Assembly: GCF_000172415.1 (NCBI RefSeq)
Contig: NZ_ABLD01000009.1
Coordinates: forward strand, 62,001-126,000
DNA from: Paraburkholderia graminis C4D1M
GTDB lineage: Bacteria; Pseudomonadota; Gammaproteobacteria; Burkholderiales; Burkholderiaceae
Length of the DNA: 64,000 bases
Direction of reading: 5' to 3'
This document shows, in pieces, positions 18,624 through 26,807 of this stretch. Every line of letters begins with the position of its first letter. Position 1 is the first letter of the stretch. A model generated the notes under the pieces. It did not search any database. It was given only the letters and a program-made list of their open reading frames with translations, and was not told the DNA's origin. Both the position numbers and the translations under genes were made by a program.

Positions 18624-19925
18624 ATGCGATCCATCCGCCGTCAATTGCTGGTCTGGCTGCTTGCGCTCGTGCTGCTCGGCGTCGGCATCGCGGGCTGGCT
18701 GATCTATCGCCAGGCGCTTGCCGAAGCCAACGAACTGTTCGATTACCAGCTGGAGCAGATCGCGGCGGCGTTGCCCGCCGAACCGTTCTCGCAAGTGCTC
18801 GGCTCGCGCGATACCGGCGACGAAGGCATCGTGCTGCAAATCTGGAACCGCAACGGCGTGCTGATGTACTACTCGCGTCCGCGTGCGCCGCTCGCGCCGC
18901 GCGCCGAACTCGGCTTCTCGACCGAGCACACGGAACGCGGCGAGTGGCGCGTGTATGGCGCGATCGTCGGCGATAACGTCGTGCAGCTGGCGCAGCCGCT
19001 CTCGGTGCGCAACCGCCTTGCCGCCGACGTCGCGTTGCGCACGCTGTGGCCGCTGATCGTGCTGTTGCCGGTGCTCGGGCTCGCGGTGTGGGTCATCATC
19101 GGACGCGGGCTGCGTCCTTTGCGGCGCGTGACGAGCGCGCTCGACACGCGGCATCCCGAGGCGCTCGATCCGTTGCCCGATCAACGTCTGCCGCTCGAAG
19201 TGCAGCCGCTCGTTCGCGCGCTCAACGGGTTGTTGCAGCGGCTCGCCACCGCGCTCGATATCCAGAAGGCTTTCGTCGCCGATGCGGCGCACGAACTGCG
19301 CACGCCGCTCGCCGCCGTGCAGATTCAGGCGCAACTGGTGTCGCGTGCAAAAGACGACGCCGCGCGCGGCGAAGCGCTCGCCGATCTTCAAGCCGGCGTG
19401 ACGCGCGCCACGCGCCTCGCCGAGCAACTGCTCGCGCTCGCGCGCTCGGAGCCGGACGGCCTTGCCGCGACCGATGCAATCGACTTGCGCGCGCTCCTCT
19501 CGGACTGCGTGCTCGCGTATGCGCCCCTTGCGCAGGATCGCGGCGTCGATCTCGGCATCGAGGCGAGCGAGTCGGCCACGGTGATCGGCGACCCCGAATC
19601 GCTGCGCGTGATGTTCAACAATCTCGTGGACAACGCAACCAAGTACACGCCGCGAGGCGGGCGCGTCGACGTGAGCCTGCATGTGGAAGGCGGGCATCCG
19701 GTCGTGCGTATCGCCGACAGCGGACCGGGCATCGAGCCGGCAGAACGCGAGCGCGTGTTCAACCGTTTCTACCGCGCGGGCGCCGGCGAAAATCGCGTGC
19801 GTACCGACGTGGCCGGCAGCGGATTGGGCCTCGCGATCGTGCGGCGCATCGCGACCCAGCATCAGGCGGCGATATCGCTCGACGAATCGCCGGCGGGTGG
19901 GCTCCAGGTCACAGTGCGCTTCTAG
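18624..19925 (+). CDS. Sensor histidine kinase, QseC/PmrB-like
   Basis: A 433-residue inner-membrane sensor and partner of the preceding regulator. TM1 is at residues 7-27 and TM2 near 142-160, enclosing a periplasmic domain of about 110 residues (2CSK-N type pattern with VLQIWNRNGVLMYYS). The dimerisation box FVADAAHELRTPLA holds phospho-acceptor His223. ATPase N, G1 and G2 boxes follow (MFNNLVDNATKYTP, IADSGPGIEP, GSGLGLAIV). The pair is followed by a DegP/DegQ-type protease gene, which suggests an envelope stress or cation signal (inference). Confidence 0.92.
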   Translation: MRSIRRQLLVWLLALVLLGVGIAGWLIYRQALAEANELFDYQLEQIAAALPAEPFSQVLGSRDTGDEGIVLQIWNRNGVLMYYSRPRAPLAPRAELGFSTEHTERGEWRVYGAIVGDNVVQLAQPLSVRNRLAADVALRTLWPLIVLLPVLGLAVWVIIGRGLRPLRRVTSALDTRHPEALDPLPDQRLPLEVQPLVRALNGLLQRLATALDIQKAFVADAAHELRTPLAAVQIQAQLVSRAKDDAARGEALADLQAGVTRATRLAEQLLALARSEPDGLAATDAIDLRALLSDCVLAYAPLAQDRGVDLGIEASESATVIGDPESLRVMFNNLVDNATKYTPRGGRVDVSLHVEGGHPVVRIADSGPGIEPAERERVFNRFYRAGAGENRVRTDVAGSGLGLAIVRRIATQHQAAISLDESPAGGLQVTVRF

Positions 19926-20076
19926 GCGACAAGGTTTCAACTTCCTTTCTAAAGAAAAGCCCCTGAAACAAGGGCTAAACTAGTCGAACGCGATCTGTCG
20001 CTGCTTAAGTCTCCTTTAAGCGATAACGCTTACGCTTCCTGACATCCAAGTTTCTTTCTCCAGTCAGGAGCACACA

Positions 20077-21585
20077 ATGAACGCGAAAACCTTGTCCCGC
20101 AGCGCCGTCGCGGCTGCTGTCGCCGTAGCGCTTTCCGCCGGCTATGTGGCGGGCCATCGCGACGTGCCGGCGCCGCAGGTCATCACGCCGGCGCAAGCCG
20201 CGATGATGCCCGCCGAAGCCGCTGCGAAAACCGGCATTCCCGATTTCTCCGGTCTCGTCGAAACCTACGGGCCGGCCGTCGTCAACATCAGCGCGAAGCA
20301 TGTCGTGAAGCGCGCGGCGCTGCGCGGCAACGGTGGCAATGGCGGCAACCAGTTGCCGATCGATCCGAGCGACCCGTTTTATCAGTTCTACAAGCACTTC
20401 TTCGGCGGCATGCCGGGCATGCAAGGCGGCGACGGCGGCGATGTGCCCGATCAGCCGAGCGCGAGCCTCGGCTCGGGCTTCATCGTCAGCAGCGACGGTT
20501 ATATTCTGACCAACGCGCATGTGGTGGACGGCGCCAACGTCGTCACTGTGAAGCTCACCGACAAGCGCGAATTCAAGGCCAAGGTGGTCGGCGCCGACAA
20601 GCAGTCCGACGTGGCCGTGCTGAAGATCGATGCGGGCAATCTGCCCACGGTCAAGATCGGCGATCCGCGTCAGAGCAAGGTCGGGCAGTGGGTCGTCGCC
20701 ATCGGCTCGCCGTATGGTTTCGACAATACGGTGACCTCGGGCATCATCAGCGCGAAGTCGCGTTCGCTGCCGAACGAAAACTACACGCCGTTTATCCAGA
20801 CCGACGTGCCGGTGAATCCGGGCAATTCGGGCGGGCCGCTCTTTAATCTGCAGGGCGAAGTGATCGGCATCAATTCGATGATCTACTCGCAGACGGGCGG
20901 CTTCCAGGGGCTTTCGTTCGCAATCCCGATCAACGAGGCGATCAAGGTTAAGGACGACATCGTCAAGACCGGTCACGTGAGCCGTGGACGCCTCGGCGTC
21001 GCGGTGCAGGGCATGAACCAGACGCTGGCGAACTCGTTCGGCATGCAGAAGCCGCAAGGCGCGCTCGTCAGTTCCGTCGATCCGGGCGGCCCCGCCGCAA
21101 AGGCCGGCTTGCAGCCGGGCGACGTGATTCTCTCGGTGAACGGCGAGCCGGTGACGGATTCGTCGGCGCTGCCCTCGCAGATCGCCGGTCTCGCGCCTGG
21201 CAGCACGGCCGCGGTTCAAGTGTGGCGCGACAAGGGCACGAAGGATCTGAAGGTGACGATCGGCTCGTTGTCCGACAGCAAGGTCGCTTCCGACAAGGCC
21301 GATCAGCCGACGCAGTTGCAAGGGCGTCTGGGCGTCGCCGTGCGTCCGCTGACGCCGGAAGAAAAGAGCAGCGCTGCGATCTCGCACGGGCTCTTGGTGC
21401 AGCAGTCGGGCGGCGCGGCGGAAAGCGCGGGCATCCAGCCGGGCGACGTGATTCTCGCGGTCAACGGCCGGCCCGTCGCGAGCGTCGATCAGTTGAAGCA
21501 GATGGTTGCGGGCGCAGGCAATAGCATCGCGCTGCTGATCCAGCGCGACAACGCGCAGATCTTCGTGCCGGTGGACCTCGGCTGA
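20077..21585 (+). CDS. DegP/DegQ-like periplasmic serine protease (Do family)
   Basis: A 502-residue HtrA-family protease-chaperone for misfolded envelope proteins. An N-terminal hydrophobic signal or anchor (AVAAAVAVALSAGYVAG) precedes the trypsin-like domain with triad His148 (TNAHVV), Asp178 (SDVAVL) and Ser251 (NPGNSGGP). Two PDZ domains follow, beginning near GRLGVAVQGMNQ (about residue 308) and GRLGVAVRPLTPEE (about residue 411). A glycine-rich, DegP-like loop (GGNGGN) lies at residues 86-91. It is downstream of the two-component genes but separated by about 150 bases, so it probably has its own promoter. Confidence 0.93.
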   Translation: MNAKTLSRSAVAAAVAVALSAGYVAGHRDVPAPQVITPAQAAMMPAEAAAKTGIPDFSGLVETYGPAVVNISAKHVVKRAALRGNGGNGGNQLPIDPSDPFYQFYKHFFGGMPGMQGGDGGDVPDQPSASLGSGFIVSSDGYILTNAHVVDGANVVTVKLTDKREFKAKVVGADKQSDVAVLKIDAGNLPTVKIGDPRQSKVGQWVVAIGSPYGFDNTVTSGIISAKSRSLPNENYTPFIQTDVPVNPGNSGGPLFNLQGEVIGINSMIYSQTGGFQGLSFAIPINEAIKVKDDIVKTGHVSRGRLGVAVQGMNQTLANSFGMQKPQGALVSSVDPGGPAAKAGLQPGDVILSVNGEPVTDSSALPSQIAGLAPGSTAAVQVWRDKGTKDLKVTIGSLSDSKVASDKADQPTQLQGRLGVAVRPLTPEEKSSAAISHGLLVQQSGGAAESAGIQPGDVILAVNGRPVASVDQLKQMVAGAGNSIALLIQRDNAQIFVPVDLG

Positions 21586-21635
21586 TCGACGGCGCAGGCC
21601 GAGTTCCGATCTGACGTATCGCATGAAGTAAGGCT

Positions 21636-21682
21636 TGCCGGTCTGTTTGCAGTTACTGCACACAGACCGGCATTTTTGTTTT
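21636..21682 (+). terminator. Strong intrinsic terminator after the Do-type protease
   Basis: An 11-bp perfect stem (21636-21646 with 21662-21672) continues into an inner TGCAG/CTGCA stem around a TTA loop and is followed by TTTTTGTTTT. This is one of the clearest terminators in the window. Confidence 0.9.
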
Positions 21683-21840
21683 CAGGGCTGAAGCCGCGAG
21701 GCGGCGCTTTGCGGCAGGGGGCGTGCACGGCGGCGGTTTGCCGGCCCGGCGAGCGGCCGCGTGGCACGCGGGTTGCGTCCATCCTTGATCCGGCCTCATC
21801 GACGGGTGCCGGACGAAGGATGTCAATAAGGAGCAAACCG

Positions 21841-22338
21841 ATGAAAAACCAACGCACTCAGCGAAAGATCGTAGCCGCCGCGGCCAGCGTGGCGCTCACT
21901 CTCGGTCTGGTGGGCGGCGCGTACGCGCAGCAGGCGAGCGACGTAACCGGTGGCACCACCACCGACCAGACGAGCGCAGGCAACGTCAACGGCGGAGGTC
22001 TGCCGCAAATCCAGCAGCAAGGCGACGTGTCGTTCGTCTCGGGCGGCGTCGGTCTCGACGAGTCGAAGGCGCTGCAGCAGGCGCAAAGCCAGTGGCCGCT
22101 GTCGCTGCGCTTCACGGGGCCAGGCTCGGACTTTCTCGCCGACGTCCATGTGCGGATCGTCGACGCGCATAACGGCGAGGTGTTGAGCACGACGTCGCGC
22201 GGTCCGTACATGCTCGTGAAGCTGCGGCCGGGCCGCTACACGGTGCATGCGGCCTACAAGGACCGCGACCAGTCGAAGGCCCTGACGGTCCCGGCGAAGG
22301 GCACGGCGAAAGCGGCGTTCTACTGGAACACCCAGTAA
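21841..22338 (+). CDS. Secreted protein with carboxypeptidase-regulatory-like (beta-sandwich) domain
   Basis: A 165-residue protein with a clear Sec signal peptide (about residues 1-28, cleaved after GGAYA). The mature part begins with a Thr/Ser/Gly/Gln-rich segment, then a compact domain with FLADVHVRIVDAHNGEVLSTTSRGPYMLVKLRPGRYTVHAAYKD, a pattern seen in CarboxypepD_reg-like or DUF4198-like beta-sandwich folds. AAGGAG sits 9 bases upstream of ATG 21841. Function is unknown. It is flanked by terminators on both sides and is probably monocistronic. Confidence 0.8.
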   Translation: MKNQRTQRKIVAAAASVALTLGLVGGAYAQQASDVTGGTTTDQTSAGNVNGGGLPQIQQQGDVSFVSGGVGLDESKALQQAQSQWPLSLRFTGPGSDFLADVHVRIVDAHNGEVLSTTSRGPYMLVKLRPGRYTVHAAYKDRDQSKALTVPAKGTAKAAFYWNTQ

Positions 22339-22402
22339 ACCCGAGGCTGACGGGGTATCCGCATGGACGCCGCGCAATCGTGAGAACTTTGACAGATAAT
22401 GA

Positions 22403-22430
22403 AGCCACGGGCCTGTCCCGTGGCTTTGCT
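22403..22430 (+). terminator. Hairpin terminator after the secreted protein gene
   Basis: AGCCACGGG (22403-22411) pairs perfectly with CCCGTGGCT (22417-22425) around a five-base loop and is followed by TTGCTGTTTG. The U-tract is modest. Confidence 0.6.
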
Positions 22431-22465
22431 GTTTGCACGACCGCACACTTTCACGGAGCCGAGAC

Positions 22466-22858
22466 ATGAGCGATGCCTTGACACCCCACGGAAGCCGGGA
22501 CAAGTCCGCCGGCGGACATGCCATCGCGATCACCGGCAACGATCACCGCGTCCGCGTGATCCACGGCGGCGTGACGATGGCCGACACGCACGCCGCGCTG
22601 ACACTCAGCGAGACCGGCCTGCCCGACGTGTTCTACTTTCCGCGCGAAGACGTGAACATGGCGCGGCTCGAGCGCTCGACGCACACCACGCACTGCCCGT
22701 TCAAGGGCGACGCGTCGTACTTTCATCTGCGCACCGAAGACGGCCTGATCGAAAACGCCGTATGGAGTTACGAGACGCCGTTCGAGCAGGCGGGCCGAAT
22801 CAAGGGCTATCTCGCGTTTTACTCATCGCGCGTCGACCGCATCGATCAGACGTCCTGA
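22466..22858 (+). CDS. DUF427 domain-containing protein
   Basis: A 130-residue cytoplasmic protein. The DUF427 pattern is visible: VRVIHGGVTMADTHAALTLSE, PDVFYFPREDVNM, the HTTHCPFKGDASYFHL motif with conserved His-Cys, and the AVWSYETPFEQAGRIKGYLAFYSSRVD end. The family is common in bacteria and fungi with unknown activity. ATG 22466 (MSDALTPHG) was preferred over an in-frame start at 22433 because GGAGCC lies 6-11 bases upstream. It is followed after 31 bases by the SRPBCC protein gene. Confidence 0.88.
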   Translation: MSDALTPHGSRDKSAGGHAIAITGNDHRVRVIHGGVTMADTHAALTLSETGLPDVFYFPREDVNMARLERSTHTTHCPFKGDASYFHLRTEDGLIENAVWSYETPFEQAGRIKGYLAFYSSRVDRIDQTS

Positions 22859-22889
22859 TCGGCTGTCGCGCGTTCGTCGGGAGGCTGGG

Positions 22890-23624
22890 ATGGAACTGAA
22901 CGACGCGTTGCGGATTCCACTTGCGCCGTCCGATGTCTGGGACGCGTTGCAAGACCTCGCGCTCCTGCGCGCCAGCCTCGATAACTGCGAGTCGTTCACG
23001 CGCTTTGCGCACGGCGAATACGCGCTGACCATGACGGTTCCGCTCGGGCCGCTGCGCGCGCGTTACGAAGTTCGCGCGCACGTCGCCGGCCAGGATTCGG
23101 GCCCCGCCGATGCGGAACGCCGCACCATCAACTTCAAGGCGCGCGCCGACGGTGTCGGGTCGCTGCGCGGACAGATCGAAGTGCGGCTGCGCGCGGAAGA
23201 GGGCGCGGCGGGCGGTCGCGAGCGCGGCACGCGGATCGACTACACGATCTGGGCGACGTCGTCGGGACCGCTCGCGCAATTGCCCACGCGTCAACTCGAA
23301 AACGCGCTGCGTCAACTCGCCGACGATTTCTTCGCCGAATTCAGCGCGGTCGTGTGCGCGAAGCACGGCCAGGGTCCGAATCGCGCGCGCGGTTCGGCGG
23401 CGCGTCGCCAGCATGTGTTTTTGCGGCCGATCACGTTGGGCGGCATCGCGCGGCGCACTCGCGGTGAAGACGGCGGCGCGCTCGGCGGACGGGCGGCGAG
23501 CGTATCGCACAGCGTCTCGCATCACGAACCGACGCCGCATGCCGTGCCGAACTGGGCGTGGGCGGCGATGATTTTTCTTGTCGCGTTGTTGTTGTATGTC
23601 GCGCGGTGGATTAGTGAGCGGTGA
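22890..23624 (+). CDS. CoxG-like SRPBCC domain protein with C-terminal membrane anchor
   Basis: A 244-residue protein. Residues 1-150 match the CO dehydrogenase subunit G (CoxG)/SRPBCC lipid-binding fold: IPLAPSDVWDALQDLALLRASLDNCESFTR, TMTVPLGPLRARYEV, RIDYTIWATSSGPLAQLPTRQLENALRQLADDFFAEF. After a basic and His-containing linker, a single C-terminal transmembrane segment (WAWAAMIFLVALLLYVARW) anchors it. No cox genes are nearby, so a molybdenum-enzyme role is not implied. The role is unknown, possibly hydrophobic ligand binding at the membrane. Confidence 0.8.
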   Translation: MELNDALRIPLAPSDVWDALQDLALLRASLDNCESFTRFAHGEYALTMTVPLGPLRARYEVRAHVAGQDSGPADAERRTINFKARADGVGSLRGQIEVRLRAEEGAAGGRERGTRIDYTIWATSSGPLAQLPTRQLENALRQLADDFFAEFSAVVCAKHGQGPNRARGSAARRQHVFLRPITLGGIARRTRGEDGGALGGRAASVSHSVSHHEPTPHAVPNWAWAAMIFLVALLLYVARWISER

Positions 23625-23850
23625 GGGCGAATTGCGCCGCGCTGACGTTGGCGTGTGACGCGCAACCCATGACGACGACTGTCGCGCCGGCGCGACTACG
23701 AAATCGCGGTGCGTGCCTACGAAAGGACGTCGTTCCGGGCCGCGCTTGGTCTTGTCGCGCGCTCGTTGCCGGGCGGGGGTTGCTTTCTCGCTGAGCGCCT
23801 GATACGTCGCGAGCTTCGCCCATCGCGCCACTCGCATCGGCTACACAGCG

Positions 23851-24852
23851 TCACGCACCGCGAAACTCCCTTCGCCACGCCGACGGCGACCTGCGAAACG
23901 CGTCCGCGAAATGCTGGCGCAGCGATGCCGCCGACCCAAACCCGGCCATGCCCGCGATCGCCTCCACCGACTCATCCGTGCTCTCGAGCAACTGCTGCGC
24001 GCGCCCGAGCCGCTGCGCGAGCAGCCATGCGCCGACAGTCGTGCCCGTGGCGAGCCTGAAGCGCCGCGTGAAAGTGCGGCGGCTCATCAGCGTGCGCGCC
24101 GCGAGGCTGTCGAGCGTATGCGGCGCGTCGAGATTGCCGCGCACCCAGTCGAGCAGGCCCGACAGCCGGTCTTCGCGGATGTTCGGCGGCACTGGCTGCT
24201 GAATGTATTGCGCCTGCCCGCCTTGCCGATGCGGCGACACCACCAGCCGGCGCGCGACGAAGTTCGCCACTTCCGCGCCGCACATCTTGCGCAGCACATG
24301 CAGGCAGCAATCGAGTCCCGCCGCCGTTCCTGCCGATGTCAGCACGTTGCCGTCGTCAACATACAGCACGTCGCGGTCGAGCCTCACGCGCGGGTAGCGG
24401 CGCGCGAAGTCGTCGGCCCACGCCCAGTGCGTCGACGCCGGGCGCTCGTCGAGAATGCCGGCCGCGGCCAGCACGAACGCGCCGAGGCATAGTCCGACGA
24501 GTTGCGCGCCGCGCGCATGGGCCGCGCGCAGCGCGTCGAGCAAGGCCGCGGGCGGCGGCTCGTCGGGATCGCGCCAGCTCGGCACGATGATCGTGTGGGC
24601 TTCGGCCAGCGCTTCGAGGCCATGCGTGACGGCGATCGAGAAACCCGCGGTCGTCGTCAGCGGGCCGGTTTCGGCCGCGCACACGCGAAAATCGAAATGC
24701 GGCACGGCGCCGCTGCGGTCCTCGCCAAAAACCACGCACGGCACCGCGAGGTGAAATGGACTGATGCGGTCGAAGGCGATCACCGCGACGATGTGCGCGT
24801 GCTGTGGATCGGACGAAGCGGCCAGCGCAGCCGATGCGGCGGATGCAGCCAT
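23851..24852 (-). CDS. GlxA-family transcriptional regulator (DJ-1/PfpI plus AraC HTH)
   Basis: A 333-residue regulator. The N-terminal half is a class I glutamine amidotransferase-like DJ-1/PfpI domain (HIVAVIAFDRISPFHLAVPCVVFGED, GAQLVGLCLGAFVLAAAGILDERPASTHW, with Cys in GLCLGAF at the nucleophile-elbow position). The C-terminal third is an AraC DNA-binding domain (LDSLAARTLMSRRTFTRRFRLATGTTVGAWL, and VEAIAGMAGFGSAASLRQHFADAFRRSPSAWRREF). This is the FtrA/GlxA architecture. It is divergent from an isochorismatase-like hydrolase gene, its most likely target (inference). Confidence 0.92.
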   Translation of the reverse strand: MAASAASAALAASSDPQHAHIVAVIAFDRISPFHLAVPCVVFGEDRSGAVPHFDFRVCAAETGPLTTTAGFSIAVTHGLEALAEAHTIIVPSWRDPDEPPPAALLDALRAAHARGAQLVGLCLGAFVLAAAGILDERPASTHWAWADDFARRYPRVRLDRDVLYVDDGNVLTSAGTAAGLDCCLHVLRKMCGAEVANFVARRLVVSPHRQGGQAQYIQQPVPPNIREDRLSGLLDWVRGNLDAPHTLDSLAARTLMSRRTFTRRFRLATGTTVGAWLLAQRLGRAQQLLESTDESVEAIAGMAGFGSAASLRQHFADAFRRSPSAWRREFRGA

Positions 24853-25058
24853 GAGTCGGGCACCTGGTGGAATGACAACGTCGGTGGGAAAAGCAATGGC
24901 CCGATTCTAGCGAAGATTGTCAAACGGGCCGCTGTTGTCGAAGGCGCGGTGGAGGAACAATGCGTCATCGCCGCTGCCGTTGCGGCTTGCAGCCCGGTCT
25001 TCCGCGCTCGCAGCAACGGCGGCGCGCGACCTCGATCAACATCCACAGGAGTCTTGCC

Positions 25059-25685
25059 ATGACCAGCCCGCGCCGCGCGCTCATCGTCATCGACGTGCAG
25101 AACGAATACGTGAGCGGCGATCTGCCGATCGAATTTCCGGAGGTGCAAAGCTCGCTCGCCAACATCGGCCGCGCGATGGATGCGGCGCGCGCGGCCGGCG
25201 TGCCGGTCGTCGTCGTGCAGAATTTCGCGCCGGGCGGCTCGCCGATCTTCGCGCGCGGCAGCGACGGCGCGGAACTGCACCCGGTGGTCGCCTCGCGCGA
25301 GCACGATCACTACGTGGAAAAGTCGCTGCCGAGCGCCTTCACCGGCACGGATCTCGCCGAGTGGCTGACCGCGCGTCAGATCGACACGCTGACGGTCGCC
25401 GGCTACATGACGCACAACTGCGATGCGTCGACGATCAACCACGCGGTCCACGCCGGGCTCACGGTCGAGTTTCTGCACGATGCAACGGGCTCGGTCCCAT
25501 ACGAAAACAGCGCGGGCTTTGCGAGCGCAGAGGACATCCACCGGGTATTTTGCGTGGTGTTGCAGTCGCGCTTCGCGGCGGTCGCGAGCACGGACGAATG
25601 GCTTGCCGCGGTGAAAAGCGGCGTGCCGCTGGAACGCGGCAATATCTATGCGTCGAATCAGAAAGCGCGCAGCAGGAACCGCTGA
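25059..25685 (+). CDS. Isochorismatase-like cysteine hydrolase
   Basis: A 208-residue cytoplasmic enzyme with the isochorismatase fold. Candidate triad residues are Asp14 in LIVIDVQNEY, Lys in YVEKSLPSAF, and Cys in VAGYMTHNCDAST. The family hydrolyses C-N bonds (nicotinamidase, ureidoacrylate, N-carbamoyl amides) or vinyl ethers, and the substrate is not clear. CAGGAG lies 8 bases upstream of ATG 25059. It is transcribed away from the GlxA-type regulator gene, an arrangement typical of regulator-target pairs. Confidence 0.85.
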   Translation: MTSPRRALIVIDVQNEYVSGDLPIEFPEVQSSLANIGRAMDAARAAGVPVVVVQNFAPGGSPIFARGSDGAELHPVVASREHDHYVEKSLPSAFTGTDLAEWLTARQIDTLTVAGYMTHNCDASTINHAVHAGLTVEFLHDATGSVPYENSAGFASAEDIHRVFCVVLQSRFAAVASTDEWLAAVKSGVPLERGNIYASNQKARSRNR

Positions 25686-25741
25686 CAGCAGAGCCACGGA
25701 CGCGGCTGAAAAGCCGCGACGAGCCCGAGCCGCCGACAGCC

Positions 25742-26380
25742 TTACGCCAACTTGCGCAGCGCCGGGCTCATGCGCAGCGCATCGAAGATGCCTTCGACCA
25801 TGCGCTCGCCGAGCGCGGCGAAATCGGTCGCATCGGGCAGGAACAGCATGTCGCGCAACGATCCGCCGACAAACGCATGCACCATCGCCGCGGCCAGCTT
25901 CGTGTCGAGGTCCGCGGGCAATTGCCCCTTCGAGATCGCATTGCGCAAGCCGCCTTCGATCTTGACCAGCGCCTCGCGCATGTTGGTCTGATAGCGGACC
26001 ATCACCGGTCCCATTTCCTCGACCAGCTCGCACTTCAGAAACAGAATGTCGAACACGCGGCGGCGGCGCGGATCGTTCGCGGTGTCGCGCACGCACACAA
26101 TACAGATTTCCATCAGACGGCCGAGCGGATCGGGCTCGTTGGGGTCCAGCGACGCGGCCTTGAGTTCGTCGAGCGGCAGCAGCACCCGGTCGAACATCTC
26201 CGTGAACAGGTCGCTCTTGTGCGAGAAATGCCAATAGATGGCGCCGCGCGTGACGCCGGCCGCCTGCGCGATGTCCGCGAGCGACGTGCGCGATACGCCT
26301 TTTTCGAAAAACACTCTTTCTGCCGCGTCGAGAATGCTATTGCGCGTCTCCAGCGCTTCTTCCTTGGTTCGTCGCACCAT
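25742..26380 (-). CDS. bpeR: TetR-family repressor of the RND pump (AcrR/BpeR-like)
   Basis: A 212-residue repressor. The N-terminal HTH is clear (RNSILDAAERVFFEKGVSRTSLADIAQAAGVTRGAIYWHFSHKSDLFTEMF), identical in style to AcrR, MexR2, TtgR and BpeR. The C-terminal half is the ligand-binding, all-helical TetR_C_2 type. ATG 26380 was chosen because TetR family alignment starts there. It is divergent from an RND efflux operon, and the intergenic region carries an AcrR-like palindrome in the pump promoter. The BpeR name rests on synteny and recalled similarity to Burkholderia BpeR; AmrR or CeoR equivalents are possible. Confidence 0.88.
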   Translation of the reverse strand: MVRRTKEEALETRNSILDAAERVFFEKGVSRTSLADIAQAAGVTRGAIYWHFSHKSDLFTEMFDRVLLPLDELKAASLDPNEPDPLGRLMEICIVCVRDTANDPRRRRVFDILFLKCELVEEMGPVMVRYQTNMREALVKIEGGLRNAISKGQLPADLDTKLAAAMVHAFVGGSLRDMLFLPDATDFAALGERMVEGIFDALRMSPALRKLA

Positions 26381-26512
26381 GGTTATATGACCTGCCCTGA
26401 TTGTGGGGTTTTCCCGAGCTTTTTTAAGTACGCCCGGTGACAATCCGTCTGCTCTTGAGTGTTTGCCGAAGCATTCTTGCCGGTCCCCGCCCTGCACGAG
26501 AAGCAACGCACT

Positions 26513-26542
26513 TTTACATTCATTCTTGAATGTATATATAAT
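26513..26542 (+). promoter_or_regulatory. Pump promoter with embedded TetR/AcrR-type operator
   Basis: A -35 TTTACA (26513-26518) and a perfect -10 TATAAT (26537-26542) are separated by 18 bases. Between and overlapping them lies the perfect inverted repeat TACATTCA-TTCT-TGAATGTA (26515-26534). The half-site closely resembles the TACATACA/TGAATGTA arms of the E. coli acrAB operator. Bound repressor would block RNA polymerase directly. The rest of the 427-base region between the repressor and the pump gene is a long leader without a gene that I can support. Confidence 0.8.
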
Positions 26543-26807
26543 AGCACCCCACGATCGGATAGCCCAAGCCGTGACGACCAGTTAATATCCGTCACTGTTG
26601 CCTTTCAAAACGCTCTTTGCGTCGCGCCCGAACGGGCGGCGCCGTGCGGCATTTCCCGGTTTGGCGCATATCGCCCAGGTGCCTCGTAACTTCGGTACGT
26701 CTTCACGGGCTTCCGGTCGAGCGTCGCAAGACGCATGTGTGCGCTGCTGTCCCCGGGGTAGGGATGCGCGCACTTTTTCATTCTCAGTCATAGACAGAGG
26801 TCGCTCC

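Noticed and set aside
19926-20076. Terminator and promoter between the sensor kinase and the protease gene
   Set aside because: A 5-bp AGCCC/GGGCT stem without a U-tract and no convincing -35/-10 pair were too weak to list.
20005-21663. A 552-codon open frame antisense to the Do-type protease gene
   Set aside because: Its translation is Arg/His/Asp-rich shadow sequence with no family motifs, while the other strand encodes an intact HtrA protease with signal peptide, triad and PDZ domains. Long antisense frames are expected at this GC content.
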